Source: CAWBOV01 sp963790525 (GTDB lineage Bacteria; Actinomycetota; Actinomycetes; Mycobacteriales; Jatrophihabitantaceae). From it: 64,000 bases of DNA. Position 1 is the first letter of the stretch; the number at the start of each line of letters is the position of its first letter. The notes beneath the pieces were generated by a model, which saw only the letters and a list, made by a program, of their open reading frames with translations, was not told the DNA's origin and ran no database searches. This document shows positions 44,874-54,006 of the stretch, in pieces. The stretch is taken from contig CAWBOV010000003.1 in NCBI GenBank assembly GCA_963790525.1, positions 62,001 to 126,000 on the forward strand, given 5' to 3'. The translations under genes and the position numbers were made by a program.

Positions 44874-45335
44874 ATGACCGAACCCACCCGGGCGGCCAGC
44901 CCCGCCGCGCTGCGCGACCTCGTCGGCGTCCCCCTGGGCACCTCGTCGTGGCGGGAGATCGACCAGGCGATGGTCGACGCCTTCGCCGACGTCACCGGTG
45001 ACCACCAGTGGATCCACGTCGATCCGGTCCGCGCGGCGGACGGCCCGTTCGGCGGGACGGTGGCACACGGGTACCTGACGCTCTCCCTCGCGCCGATCCT
45101 GCTCTCGGAGCTGCTGGTCGTCGACGGGGCGCGGATGGGCGTGAACTACGGCCTGAACAAGGTGCGCTTCCCGTCCCCCGTGCGGGTCGGCGACGCGATC
45201 CGGGCCAGCGCCGTGCTGGACTCCGCCGAGGAGATCGAGGGCGGGATCCAGGCGGAAGCGACGCTGACCGTGCAGACCCGCCGGTCGAGCAAGCCCGCCT
45301 GCGTGGCCCAGATCGTCTTCCGCTACTACAGCTGA
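44874..45335 (+). CDS. MaoC-like (R)-specific enoyl-CoA hydratase
   Basis: A 153-residue hot-dog-fold hydratase. The hydratase-2 motif is clear: DAFADVTGDHQWIHVDPVRAADGPFGGTVAHGYLTLSLAPIL, with catalytic Asp and His, and VNYGLNKVRFPSPVRVGDAI further on. Hydrates trans-2-enoyl-CoA to the (R)-3-hydroxyacyl-CoA, the substrate type expected for the MFE-2-like SDR at 23943. Separate promoter not evident; 18 bases after the flavin reductase gene with GAGGGAGA before the ATG. Last recognisable gene of the supercluster. Confidence 0.9.
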   Translation: MTEPTRAASPAALRDLVGVPLGTSSWREIDQAMVDAFADVTGDHQWIHVDPVRAADGPFGGTVAHGYLTLSLAPILLSELLVVDGARMGVNYGLNKVRFPSPVRVGDAIRASAVLDSAEEIEGGIQAEATLTVQTRRSSKPACVAQIVFRYYS

Positions 45336-45419
45336 GGCGCGCGGCCCGTGCGCCGATGCGGTCGGTCGGGCGGGCGCCGGCCCTTCCACACCGGGGGCAG
45401 CGTCCACTACCGTCTGAAG

Positions 45420-46343
45420 ATGATCATTAAGGCGCGTCGCGGCCTCGTCACCGTGCTGGCTGTGCTGGGCACCGCCGCCGCCCTGCTCACGGCGGCCGGG
45501 CCGGCCTCGGCCGACCCCGCCTTCGAGGTCGGCAACCCCACCGTCGCGATCACCCGGCTCGGCCTGCACGGCGGGTACGGCTACCTGACCATCGACGCCC
45601 GCACCGACGACAGCACCTTCGCCGTGCTGACGCACCTGCCCGCGGGCGGGGGCACCTGGACCATCGCCCCGACGCACGACTGCTCGGGCTCGCGAGACAC
45701 CGCGGGGACGCTGACCGTCTCCTGCACGGTGCCGAGGGCCGGCAGCTACCACTGGTCGGTGCTCGTCCGCCACGTCGGCGGCTCGGTCACCGGGCTGACC
45801 GGCAGCGCCAAGTCGGCCTACCCCGAGGCCTTCACGGGCCCCACCCTCGACACGTTCCCGGTGGTGGACCTCGACGCGCCGGTGAGCGGGCCGGCCGTCG
45901 CCATCCGCGGCATCACGGCCGAGGTCCGCGAGCTGACCGTGACCTTCCCGTCGTCCTCACCGAACGGCGCCGTCGGTGCCGGCGACGTCGCGCTCACCCT
46001 CGACGTGCCGGCAGGGACGAGCGCCTACACCGCCGACGTGCGGTTGCCCATCGTGCCGGGTGTCGCCTGGAGCGCCACGTCGCTCTACCCCGTCCGCGCC
46101 CAGCGGTGGGTCTGCTCCCTGGTGCTGATCTCGCCCGCGGACTCCTACCAGTCCCTGAGCTGTTTCAGCTACGACCCGGCGGTGGGCCTCATCCCGATGC
46201 TGCCCGGGGTGCACACGCTGGTGATGCACCTGCACACGATCGGCAGGCTGCCGGACACCGCCGTCGGGTCGGTCGCGCTGTACCCCTCGCGTTCCGCCGC
46301 CCCAGTGGTGGTCGACACGTTCCCGATCGTCTACCGCAACTGA
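45420..46343 (+). CDS. Secreted protein of unknown function
   Basis: About 307 residues beginning MIIKARRGLVTVLAVLGTAAALLTAAGPASADPA: a basic start, hydrophobic core and AxA signal-peptidase I site near residue 33. The mature part is rich in Thr, Ser, Val and beta-strand-like repeats (LTVSCTVPRAGSYHWSVLV; VALTLDVPAGTSAYTADVRLP), has four or so cysteines and no domain I recognise. Likely an extracytoplasmic beta-sandwich protein. The ATG at 45420 is chosen because it starts the signal peptide; the upstream open frame is not signal-like. Confidence 0.78.
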   Translation: MIIKARRGLVTVLAVLGTAAALLTAAGPASADPAFEVGNPTVAITRLGLHGGYGYLTIDARTDDSTFAVLTHLPAGGGTWTIAPTHDCSGSRDTAGTLTVSCTVPRAGSYHWSVLVRHVGGSVTGLTGSAKSAYPEAFTGPTLDTFPVVDLDAPVSGPAVAIRGITAEVRELTVTFPSSSPNGAVGAGDVALTLDVPAGTSAYTADVRLPIVPGVAWSATSLYPVRAQRWVCSLVLISPADSYQSLSCFSYDPAVGLIPMLPGVHTLVMHLHTIGRLPDTAVGSVALYPSRSAAPVVVDTFPIVYRN

Positions 46344-46494
46344 ACTCGGGTGGAGCCGAACGCACAGTTTGCCGTCGGCGGGCAGTCGGGGCACTGTTGA
46401 GAGTGCAATCGCCTCGGACGGCCAAAGACTGAGCCCATTTCCCGTTGCGCTGCCCGTCCGTGCGGTGATCACCGCCGTGCACCGAGGAGCTGCT

Positions 46495-48162
46495 GTGTCA
46501 GAGCACGACCCCGCCGGAACCAACCACCCGGCCCATCTCGCAGCCGGCGTCGCTGTCGAGCACCCCGATCACCGCGCCGCGCACGCGCGCGATCCCGAGG
46601 GCGCGCAGGACGCTCAGGACGGCGCCGCCCAGCCCGAGCAGAAGGGCCCAGCGGCACACAAGTGGTGGACGCTCGTCGCGGTCTGCCTCGGGACGTTCAT
46701 GCTGCTGCTGGACATCACGATCGTGAACGTCGCGCTGCCGGACATCCAGACCTCGCTGCACGCCAGCTTCTCGGACCTCCAGTGGGTCGTCGACGCCTAC
46801 GCCCTGACCCTGGCGGCCCTGCTGCTGACGGCGGGGAGCCTGGCCGACATGTTCGGCCGCCGTCTGCTGTACATCATCGGCCTGGCCATCTTCACGGCCG
46901 CGTCGCTGCTGTGCGGGGTCGCTCAGGACACCCTGCTGCTGCAGCTCTCGCGCGGGCTGCAGGGCGTCGGCGGCGCGATCATGTTCTCCGTCTCCCTCGC
47001 CCTGCTGGCCGACGCGTTCCGGGGCAAGGACCGCGGTACCGCGTTCGGCATCTGGGGAGCGATCACCGGCCTTGCCGTGGCGATCGGGCCGCTGCTGGGC
47101 GGCGCGCTGACGTCCGGGCTGTCCTGGCGGTGGATCTTCTTCGTCAACCTGCCCATCGGCATCTTCGCGGTGTTCGTCACCGTGACGCGCGTGGCCGAGT
47201 CCGCAACGCCCATGCCCGGCGCCCGGACTGGGTCGGCTTCGTGCTGTTCACGCTCGCCCTGGCCAGCCTGGTCTACGGCCTGATCGAGTCCAACCAGCGT
47301 TCCTTCACCGACTCGCTGGTCCTCGGCTGCCTGATCGCGGCGGCGGTGCTGCTGGTGGCGTTCCTGGTCGCCGAGCTGCGCGGGTCGTCGCCGATGTTCG
47401 ACCTGTCGCTGTTCCGCAAGCCGACCTTCGCCGGCGGGTCGATCGCGGCGTTCGGCATCAGCGCCTCGATCTTCTCCGTGCTGCTGTACCTCGTCCTGTA
47501 CATCCAGGACGTGCTCGGCTACGACGCCCTGGGCACCGGCACTGCGGTTGCTGGTCCTCTCCGGCGGCATCCTGCTCACCTCGACGATCGCCGGGCGGAT
47601 CACCTCGCACGTACCGGTGCGGTTGCTGATCGGTCCGGGCCTGGTGCTGGTGGGCGTGGGCCTGCTGCTCATGCGCGGCCTGGATGCCGGCTCGTCGTGG
47701 ACCCACCTCATCCCCGGCCTGATCGTCGCCGGAGCGGGAGTCGGCATCGTGAACCCGCCGCTGGCCTCCACCGCGGTGGGCGTCGTCCAGCCGCAGCAGG
47801 CCGGTATGGCTTCGGGTATCAGCTCGACCTTCCGCCAGGTCGGGATCGCGACCGGGATCGCCCTGCTCGGCACGCTGTTCTCGAACAAGGTCACCAGCGA
47901 GGTCCTGTCGCGCGTGGCAGGAGTCAGCGGGCTGCCGCAGGGTCAGGGCCAGAAGATCGCGACGGCGGTGCAGTCGGGCGAGGTCGGCCCGACCCTGCAG
48001 TCACTTCCGGCGTCGGTGCGCGGCCAGGTCGGTGAGATCACCAAGACGGCGTTCACCGCGGGGCTCGACCAGATCCTGCTCGTCGCCGCGATCATCGCCC
48101 TGACGGCCGGCGTCATCGCCTTCGCCTCCATCAGGAGCAAGGACTTCGCCCAGCAGCACTGA
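46495..48162 (+). CDS. MFS multidrug exporter (DHA2/EmrB-QacA type), two frame breaks
   Basis: A proton-driven drug efflux protein with about 14 membrane segments. Hydrophilic His/Asp-rich N-terminus, then WWTLVAVCLGTFMLLLDITIVNVALPDIQ (DHA2 motif D1), AGSLADMFGRRLLYIIG (motif A) and GAIMFSVSLALLADAF. Frame is lost near 47201 (adding one C gives RVAESRNAHARRPDWVGFVLF) and near 47545 (dropping one base joins GTGTA to LLVLSGGILLTSTIAGRI). GTG 46495 follows GAGGAG. Substrate unknown; not evidently linked to the neighbours. Confidence 0.85.
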
Positions 48163-48207
48163 CAGGCCCCGGTGGCGCGGTCCCTGTCGTCCGACCGCGC
48201 GCGATGC

Positions 48208-48621
48208 GATCGTGATACCTCTGTGCGGCTATGGCCACCACTGACCATCACGATCGCGCCGAGCGGCCGCGGTTGTGGTGGGTGTGGACCGCGCGACGGA
48301 TCAGTGATACCCCCGTGCGGCTATGGCCACCACTCACTATCACGATCGCCCTGAGCGGCCGCGGCGGTGGGGGTGTGGACCGCGCGGCGGATCGTCATAT
48401 CCCTGTGCGGCTATGGCCGTCGCTGACTATCACGATCGCCCTGAGTGGCCGCGGTTGTGGGGGATGTGGACCGCGCGACGGATCGTCATATCCCTGTGCG
48501 GCTATGGCCGCCACTGACTATCACGATCGCCCTGAGTGGCCGCGGTTGTGGTGGATGTGGACCGCGCGCAGCGGATCGTGATATCCCTGTGCGGCTATGG
48601 CCGCCACTGACTATCACGACC
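48208..48621. repeat. Tandem array of five hairpin repeats (period 90-93 bases)
   Basis: GTGCGGCTATGGCC recurs at 48223, 48315, 48405, 48496 and 48589. In each unit the outer arms GATCGTGATA and TATCACGATC (one mismatch or one-base insertion in some copies) enclose an inner hairpin GTGCGGC-TATG-GCCGCCAC. Between units a second repeat, CGCGGT...ACCGCG, is kept in most copies. The array lies in the 505-base gap between the convergent MFS and gntP genes and contains no plausible gene. It resembles REP/BIME-type intergenic elements; a transcription-stop or nucleoid role is inference. Confidence 0.85.
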
Positions 48622-48667
48622 CGCTGTTATCGCCCGCGATCCGCCGCATTCAGGGGAGTCACGACAG

Positions 48668-50086
48668 CTAGACGACGACCGTCAGCGCCATGATGAACGC
48701 GAACGCGACGAGGGAGACCGCCGTCTCCATGACCGACCAGGACTTGAAGGTCTCGCCGACCGTGAGCCCGAAGGACTCCTTCACCAGCCAGAATCCCGCG
48801 TCGTTGACATGGGACAGGAACAGCGATCCGGCGCCGATGGCCAGCGCGAGCAGGGCGGTGTGGGTCGAGCTCAGGTCGCCGGCCAGCGGCGCGACGATGC
48901 CGGCCGCGGTGATGGTGGCGACGGTGGCCGAGCCGGTCGCGAGGCGCAGGGCCACAGCGACGAGGTAGCCGAGCAGGATGATCGACATGTGGGCGCTGTT
49001 GGCGAACTTGGCGACCGAGTCGCCCACGCCGGCGCCGATGAGCGTCTGCTTGAAGCCGCCGCCCGCGCCGACGATGAGGATGACCGCGGCGACCGGGCCG
49101 ACGCTCGCGCCGATCCGTGAGGAGATCTTCTCGCCGTTGAGCCCGACCGCGTAGCCGAAGGTCACCATCGCCACCAGCACGGCGAGGGTCAGCGCCACGA
49201 GCGGCTCACCGATGAAGTCGAACACCGTCCGCACCATGGGCGGCTTCGTGTCGGCGTTCCAGATGATGTCGACGAGGGCCTTGGCGAGCATGAGCACGAC
49301 GGGGAAGACGATCGTCGCCAGCGTGATGCCGAACGACGGCGGCCGGGTGACGTCCTCGTGCTGCGTCCTGGTCCTGGTGGTGTCGACGCCACCGGCGTAC
49401 GCGGGGGCACCGACCGGCACGATCCGCGCGATGAGGATCGACAGCAGGGGCCCGCACAGGATCACGGTCGGGATGGCCACCACGATGCCGAGGGCCAGCG
49501 TCGTGCCGAGCTGGGCGTGCACGGCCGCGATCGCGATCAGCGGCCCCGGGTGCGGCGGGATCAACCCGTGCAGCACCGACAGGCCGGCCAGCGCCGGGAT
49601 CGCCACCCGCATCAACCTCAGCTCGCTGCGCTGGGTCACCAGCACGATGACCGGCAGCAGCAGCACGAGGCCGATCTCGAAGAACATCGGCAGCCCGATC
49701 ACGATCGCCACCAGCGCCATCGCCCACGGCACCATCGCCTTCGACGCCTTGGACAGCAGCGTCTCGATGACCTGGTCCGCGCCTCCGGAGTCGGCGAGCA
49801 GCTTGCCGAGCATGGCGCCGAGGGCGATCAGCAGCCCGACCTCCTGCAGGGTGCTGCCCACGCCCGTCTCGAAGTTGGTGATGATCTTGGGCAGCGGGAC
49901 GCCCGCGGCGAGGCCGACGAACGCCGAGCCGGCGATCAGGGACAGGAACGGGTGCATCTTCAGCACGACGATCAGCAACACGATGATCGCGATGCCGCCG
50001 AGGGTGACCAGGGTCAGGCGCGTGTCGTGCCCGGCCCACGGCGAACTTCCGGCTGCGGCTGCCGCCGTGGTCAGGGTGGTGCTCAC
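48668..50086 (-). CDS. gntP: GntP-family gluconate:H+ symporter
   Basis: A 472-residue permease with 12 or more hydrophobic segments. Family signatures: FETGVGSTLQEVGLLIALGAMLGKLLADSGGADQVIETLL, GLPMFFEIGLVLLLPVIVLV, HGLIPPHPGPLIAIAAV and the C-terminal LFLSHVNDAGFWLVKE. Imports gluconate or a related sugar acid. Its gene follows the gluconokinase gene with a four-base overlap, the standard gntK-gntP pair. No dedicated regulator is adjacent. Confidence 0.92.
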   Translation of the reverse strand: MSTTLTTAAAAAGSSPWAGHDTRLTLVTLGGIAIIVLLIVVLKMHPFLSLIAGSAFVGLAAGVPLPKIITNFETGVGSTLQEVGLLIALGAMLGKLLADSGGADQVIETLLSKASKAMVPWAMALVAIVIGLPMFFEIGLVLLLPVIVLVTQRSELRLMRVAIPALAGLSVLHGLIPPHPGPLIAIAAVHAQLGTTLALGIVVAIPTVILCGPLLSILIARIVPVGAPAYAGGVDTTRTRTQHEDVTRPPSFGITLATIVFPVVLMLAKALVDIIWNADTKPPMVRTVFDFIGEPLVALTLAVLVAMVTFGYAVGLNGEKISSRIGASVGPVAAVILIVGAGGGFKQTLIGAGVGDSVAKFANSAHMSIILLGYLVAVALRLATGSATVATITAAGIVAPLAGDLSSTHTALLALAIGAGSLFLSHVNDAGFWLVKESFGLTVGETFKSWSVMETAVSLVAFAFIMALTVVV

Positions 50087-50625
50087 TGGGTCGGCTCCGT
50101 GGGGATCAGGCCGAGTCGCTCGATGATCTCATCGGCCTCGAGCGACGACGATGCCTCTATGTCCACGGTGATCGATTCCTCGTCTGGGGTCGGTGGTTCG
50201 AGGGAGGCGAACTGCGAGTCGAGCAGCGTCACGGGCATGAAGTGGCCGTGCCGGGCGGCGAGCCGGCGCGCGATCTGCTCATGGGTTCCGGCCAGATACA
50301 CGAACACGACGTGCTCCCCGCGCAGGACGTCGCGGTAGCTCTTCTTCAGCGCAGAGCAGGTGATGATGCCCGGGTTGCCGGCGCCGGTGTGCCCGTGGAT
50401 CCAGGCGGCGACCCGGTCCAGCCACGGCCAGCGGTCGGCGTCGTCGAGCGCGTGCCCCGCGGCCATCTTCTCCACGTTCGCGGCCGGGTGCAGGTCGTCA
50501 CCCTCCTCCAGGTCCCATCCGAGGCGCCCGGCGAGCAGGCCGGCGACGGTGGACTTGCCGCAGCCCGAGACGCCCATCAGGACGAGCACGGGTTGCTGGG
50601 CGGGCGATAGGGGGGTGGAGGACAC
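50083..50625 (-). CDS. gntK: Gluconokinase
   Basis: Phosphorylates gluconate to 6-phosphogluconate. The 180 residues have P-loop GVSGCGKST, EEGDDLHPAANVEKMAAGHALDDADRWPWL (substrate and Mg contact), CSALKKSYRDVLRG and HFMPVTLLDSQFASLEPP, all characteristic. Acidic C-terminus. Coupled to gntP by ATGA. The gene starts close to the end of the decarboxylase gene on the same strand, with about 36 bases between. Confidence 0.93.
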   Translation of the reverse strand: MSSTPLSPAQQPVLVLMGVSGCGKSTVAGLLAGRLGWDLEEGDDLHPAANVEKMAAGHALDDADRWPWLDRVAAWIHGHTGAGNPGIITCSALKKSYRDVLRGEHVVFVYLAGTHEQIARRLAARHGHFMPVTLLDSQFASLEPPTPDEESITVDIEASSSLEADEIIERLGLIPTEPTQ

Positions 50626-50661
50626 GGGCGTCTCGGATCTGTCGGGGATGCCCGGAACCTA

Positions 50662-52075
50662 TCAAAGTGCGCGGTCACCGGTCCCGGCGGTCGCGCGACG
50701 GACCGCGGTGACTGCGCGGCGGACCGCGGCGACGCTGGCCGATACGTCGGCCGCGTCGGTGGACCAGTTGCTGACCGAGACGCGGACGACCTGCCGCCCA
50801 CCCCACCGTGACCCCGACATCCACACCACACCCTCGGCGAGGAGGGCCTCGGTCACCGCGCGGGTGTCCTCGTCGTCGCCGACGGCGAAGCAGACCTGCG
50901 TGTACGGGACCTCGTTGAGCACCTCGACGCCCTCGATCGACCCGAGCCCGGCGGCGATCGCCTGCGCGTTGGCGATCAGGCCGGCGACGAGATCGGCCAC
51001 GCCCTGGCGCCCGAGCGAGGCCAGCGCCGCCCACACCGGCACGCCCCGCGCCCGCCGGGACATCTCCGGCACCTTGTCGACGGGGTCGCCGGCCGGGTCG
51101 GAGATCAGGTAGCTGGCGTGCACGCCCATCGCCGTCCGCAGCGACGACCGGGTCCGCCACGATCGCGATGCCGCAGTCGTAGGGGACGTTGAGCGTCTTG
51201 TGGGCGTCGGTGGCCCACGAATCCGCGGCGTCGTACCCGTCGACGAGCCCGCGGTGCGCGGGGCTGGCACCGGCCCACAGCCCGAACGCCCCGTCGACGT
51301 GGACCCACGCGCCGCTGTCGTGGGCGTGGGCGATGGCGGCGCGGAAGTCGTCGAACGCGCCGGAGTGCAGATTTCCCGCCTGCAGACACACGATCGTGGG
51401 CGAGTCGTCGGAGGCGAGCACGGCGGCCAGGGCCCCGACGTCGATGCGGCCCTGCGCGTCGGCGGCGACCTCGACGGGAGCGCCCAGGCCCAGGTAGCGC
51501 AGCGCGGCGTCGATCGAGTCGTGCCGTTCGGCGCCGACCAGCACCCGCACCCTGGGCCCGCCGGTGAGACCGCGGGTGCCCACATCCCAGCCGGCGTCGG
51601 CGAGGACGCGCTGCCGGGCCGCCGCGAGGCAGGTGAAGTTCGCCATCGTCGCGCCGGTGACGAAGCCCACGTCGCTGGCCGGCGGAAGCCCCAGCACGTC
51701 GAGCAGCCACCGCGCCGCGGTCTCCTCGACCGCGACCACACCGGGGGTGGCGTAGCGCAGGCCCGCGTTCTGGTCCCACCCGCTCACCATCCAGTCCGCG
51801 GCCAGGGACGCCGGCAGCGTCCCGCCCATGACCCAGCCGTAGAAGCGCCCCGACGCGATGGCCATCAGCCCGGGCTCCACCGCCGCGCCTAGCAGCTCCA
51901 CCACCGAGACCGCGTCGGCCGGGCCGTCCGGGATGCTCGCCCCGAAGGCGGTGCGGAGGTCGTCGGCGTCCGCCCGGGGTGCGACCGGGCGCTCCGGGAC
52001 CGACTCGAGCCATCGCCGCACGTGCGCCGACGCGGCGTCCAGGGCGGGCGCGAACTCGGTGGGACGTGCCGTCAT
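50662..52075 (-). CDS. PLP-dependent group II decarboxylase-like protein, frameshifted
   Basis: A fold-type I PLP enzyme of about 470 residues, similar to aromatic-L-amino-acid or glutamate decarboxylases: FYGWVMGGTLPASLAADWM, TGATMANFTCLAAARQ, WVHVDGAFGLWAG (Asp pairing with PLP) and DSWATDAHKTLNVPYDCG with the Schiff-base Lys. The frame breaks at a CCC near 51148-51150; removing one C gives IVADRSSLRTAMGVHASYLIS and continues to a normal C-terminus (MSGSRWGGRQVVRVSVSNW). Start at 52075. The amino-acid substrate is not clear. Confidence 0.85.
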
Positions 52076-52171
52076 GACTGGATCTCCCGACTTCCGGCGT
52101 CGTGGGCTGGTGTGCGGCCCATTCGACCGCCCGGGCGGCACCAGGTCAACAAGGACGCGCCAGCCGCTGGG

Positions 52172-53779
52172 TCAGCCCGCCGGGGACGGCACGTCACCGG
52201 CGGACGCGGCGGGCAGCCGGGCCGACGGGTCGGTGCGGTAGACGGTGAAGCGACCGTGCGAGGTGATGACCCGCCCGTGTTCGATCACCCGCCGCATGGA
52301 ACCGCTCAGGCCGATGCGATCCAGGATGAGGATCGTCGCGTCTCCCGACATCAGGTAGCGCGCGAGATCCGCGCTCCACCGTGGGTTCGGCCGGCCGCGC
52401 ACGACCTTGTCCGCCGGATCTCCGGCCCCGAAGCTGCGCGCGGTGACGTCGACCCAGTTGTGGCAGCCCGGGTCGAAGCTGCGGTCCAGGGCGTTGAGCA
52501 GGATCAGCCCGTTCGCCGAGTCGGCCATGATGCAGCGCACGCCGTCGGCCTGATGGGCCAGCGCCGAGGCGCCGGGTACCGGTTCGACGAGGGTGTCCGC
52601 CGCCGTCCCCACGACCAATGCGGCCGCGATCGCGGCGACCGCGACGGGCAGCCAGCGGGCCTGCGCGAGGCGGGGTGCGAGGCCGGACCCGAGGCGGGGG
52701 ATGCGCGTGGTTCGCTCCGCCGCCCGGGGCTGCGCGGACCGTGCGGCGAAGCCCGCCACGGCCAGCGCCGCCGCGACCGACACGTAGTCGCTGTAGTAGC
52801 CGTAGTAGGACGGGCTCCACAGCAGCACGGCGACCTGGACCACGACGAGCACGACGAACGGCCGCACGGGACGTACTCGCCAGGCCAGCCCGATGACGAT
52901 TCCCAGGGCGGCGACGAGCACGACCCCGAGGGCGGCCGCCGCACCGGGAGGCAGGTGCAGCGACGCCTGCCCGGTGCCGGCGAAGGACTCGATCCGCTCG
53001 AAGAACGTCAGGTCACGGTGCCGCCCGAACTGCGAGGTCACCACCATCGTGACCATCTGGTGGCCGGCCAGGATCAGGAAGGGCCCGTCGACCGCCGCGG
53101 CCGCCGCGACGATTCCCCCCACCACCAGCCCGATCGCGCGGAGGGACCGAGTCGCGATCAACTCGAAGGCGAGGAGCAGGAGGATGGGCGCGGCCCACCA
53201 GATCTTGACGCTGACCAGCAGCCCGAGCCCGGCGCCGCCGAGCAGGTACCACCAGGTGGAGCCCGCGGCGCGTGCTTTCAGCAGCGCGAGGAGCGCGAGC
53301 AGCAGCAGCAGGTTGCTGAGCGGCTCGAGGCGGATGAGGAACTCCGCTCCGACGGCGCCGAACCAGACCGCGTAGAACAGCCCGCCGACCAGGGCCGCCC
53401 GCCGGCCGAGTCCCAGGCGCAGGGCCACCTGCATCGTCAGCACGGCGTTGACGGCGCCGCACACCGTCAGTGCGACGTTGCCGGCGATGAAACCGGTCTG
53501 ATCCGACGTGAGCCGCCCCAGAAGGGCGAACGGGGTCAGCAGCAGTGGCAGCAGGGGCGGATGGACGAGCACGTAGTCGCGATACGGGAGCTTGCCGTGC
53601 ACCAGGCCGGCGGCGGCGGCGTAGTACGTCCCCGCGTCGTTGCCGTAGAGGCCGTGGAAGCCGCCCCCGACGACCACTGGCGCGACCCGTGCGATCAGCG
53701 CCACGAGGAACACGACGGGCACGAACCGGGCAGCGCGGGGCAGCCGGGTGCGCTCGTCGAGTGCCTCGTGATTCGCCAT
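52172..53779 (-). CDS. Polytopic membrane glycosyltransferase (GT-C type)
   Basis: A 535-residue protein with about ten or more hydrophobic segments. The N-terminal loop after the first segment carries YGNDAGTYYAAAAGLVHGKLPYRDYVLVHPPLLPLLL, the position and character of the acidic motif of polyprenyl-phosphate-dependent glycosyltransferases. The C-terminal soluble part (CIMADSANGLILLNALDRSF; SRFTVYRTD-like end) should face outside. Likely transfers a sugar from a lipid donor to cell-envelope material. ATG 53779 is used; an upstream open stretch is proline-rich shadow sequence. Confidence 0.8.
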   Translation of the reverse strand: MANHEALDERTRLPRAARFVPVVFLVALIARVAPVVVGGGFHGLYGNDAGTYYAAAAGLVHGKLPYRDYVLVHPPLLPLLLTPFALLGRLTSDQTGFIAGNVALTVCGAVNAVLTMQVALRLGLGRRAALVGGLFYAVWFGAVGAEFLIRLEPLSNLLLLLALLALLKARAAGSTWWYLLGGAGLGLLVSVKIWWAAPILLLLAFELIATRSLRAIGLVVGGIVAAAAAVDGPFLILAGHQMVTMVVTSQFGRHRDLTFFERIESFAGTGQASLHLPPGAAAALGVVLVAALGIVIGLAWRVRPVRPFVVLVVVQVAVLLWSPSYYGYYSDYVSVAAALAVAGFAARSAQPRAAERTTRIPRLGSGLAPRLAQARWLPVAVAAIAAALVVGTAADTLVEPVPGASALAHQADGVRCIMADSANGLILLNALDRSFDPGCHNWVDVTARSFGAGDPADKVVRGRPNPRWSADLARYLMSGDATILILDRIGLSGSMRRVIEHGRVITSHGRFTVYRTDPSARLPAASAGDVPSPAG

Positions 53780-53963
53780 GGCCCGTCCATCAGACCCCAG
53801 GTGTTCTGTATGTCTGATGTGTGACGGGCCCAACGGCACCGGAATCGCGTGGACGGGGGGCGGGCGGGGCACGCCCCACAGGCGCGTCCACGCCGCGTGC
53901 ACCGAATCGCCCTCCCGGTGCGCCGGTCGCGGGGGCGGCGACTATTCTTCGGACGACGGCAAA

Positions 53964-53980
53964 CCGCGACCCTGTCGCGG
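53964..53980 (+). promoter_or_regulatory. Perfect hairpin in the ctaD leader
   Basis: CCGCGAC-CCT-GTCGCGG, seven paired bases with a three-base loop, ends 14 bases before the GGGAGG ribosome-binding site of ctaD. Could modulate message stability or translation. Confidence 0.45.
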
Positions 53981-54006
53981 CATGGCTAGTGATCGGGAGG
54001 TACTGG

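Noticed and set aside
48208..48621. CRISPR array
   Set aside because: The whole 90-93 base unit repeats, with no short repeat separated by unique spacers, and no cas genes are present.
52022..53824. Open frame of 600 codons opposite the membrane glycosyltransferase
   Set aside because: The minus-strand protein has coherent membrane segments; the plus-strand product is low-complexity charged sequence.
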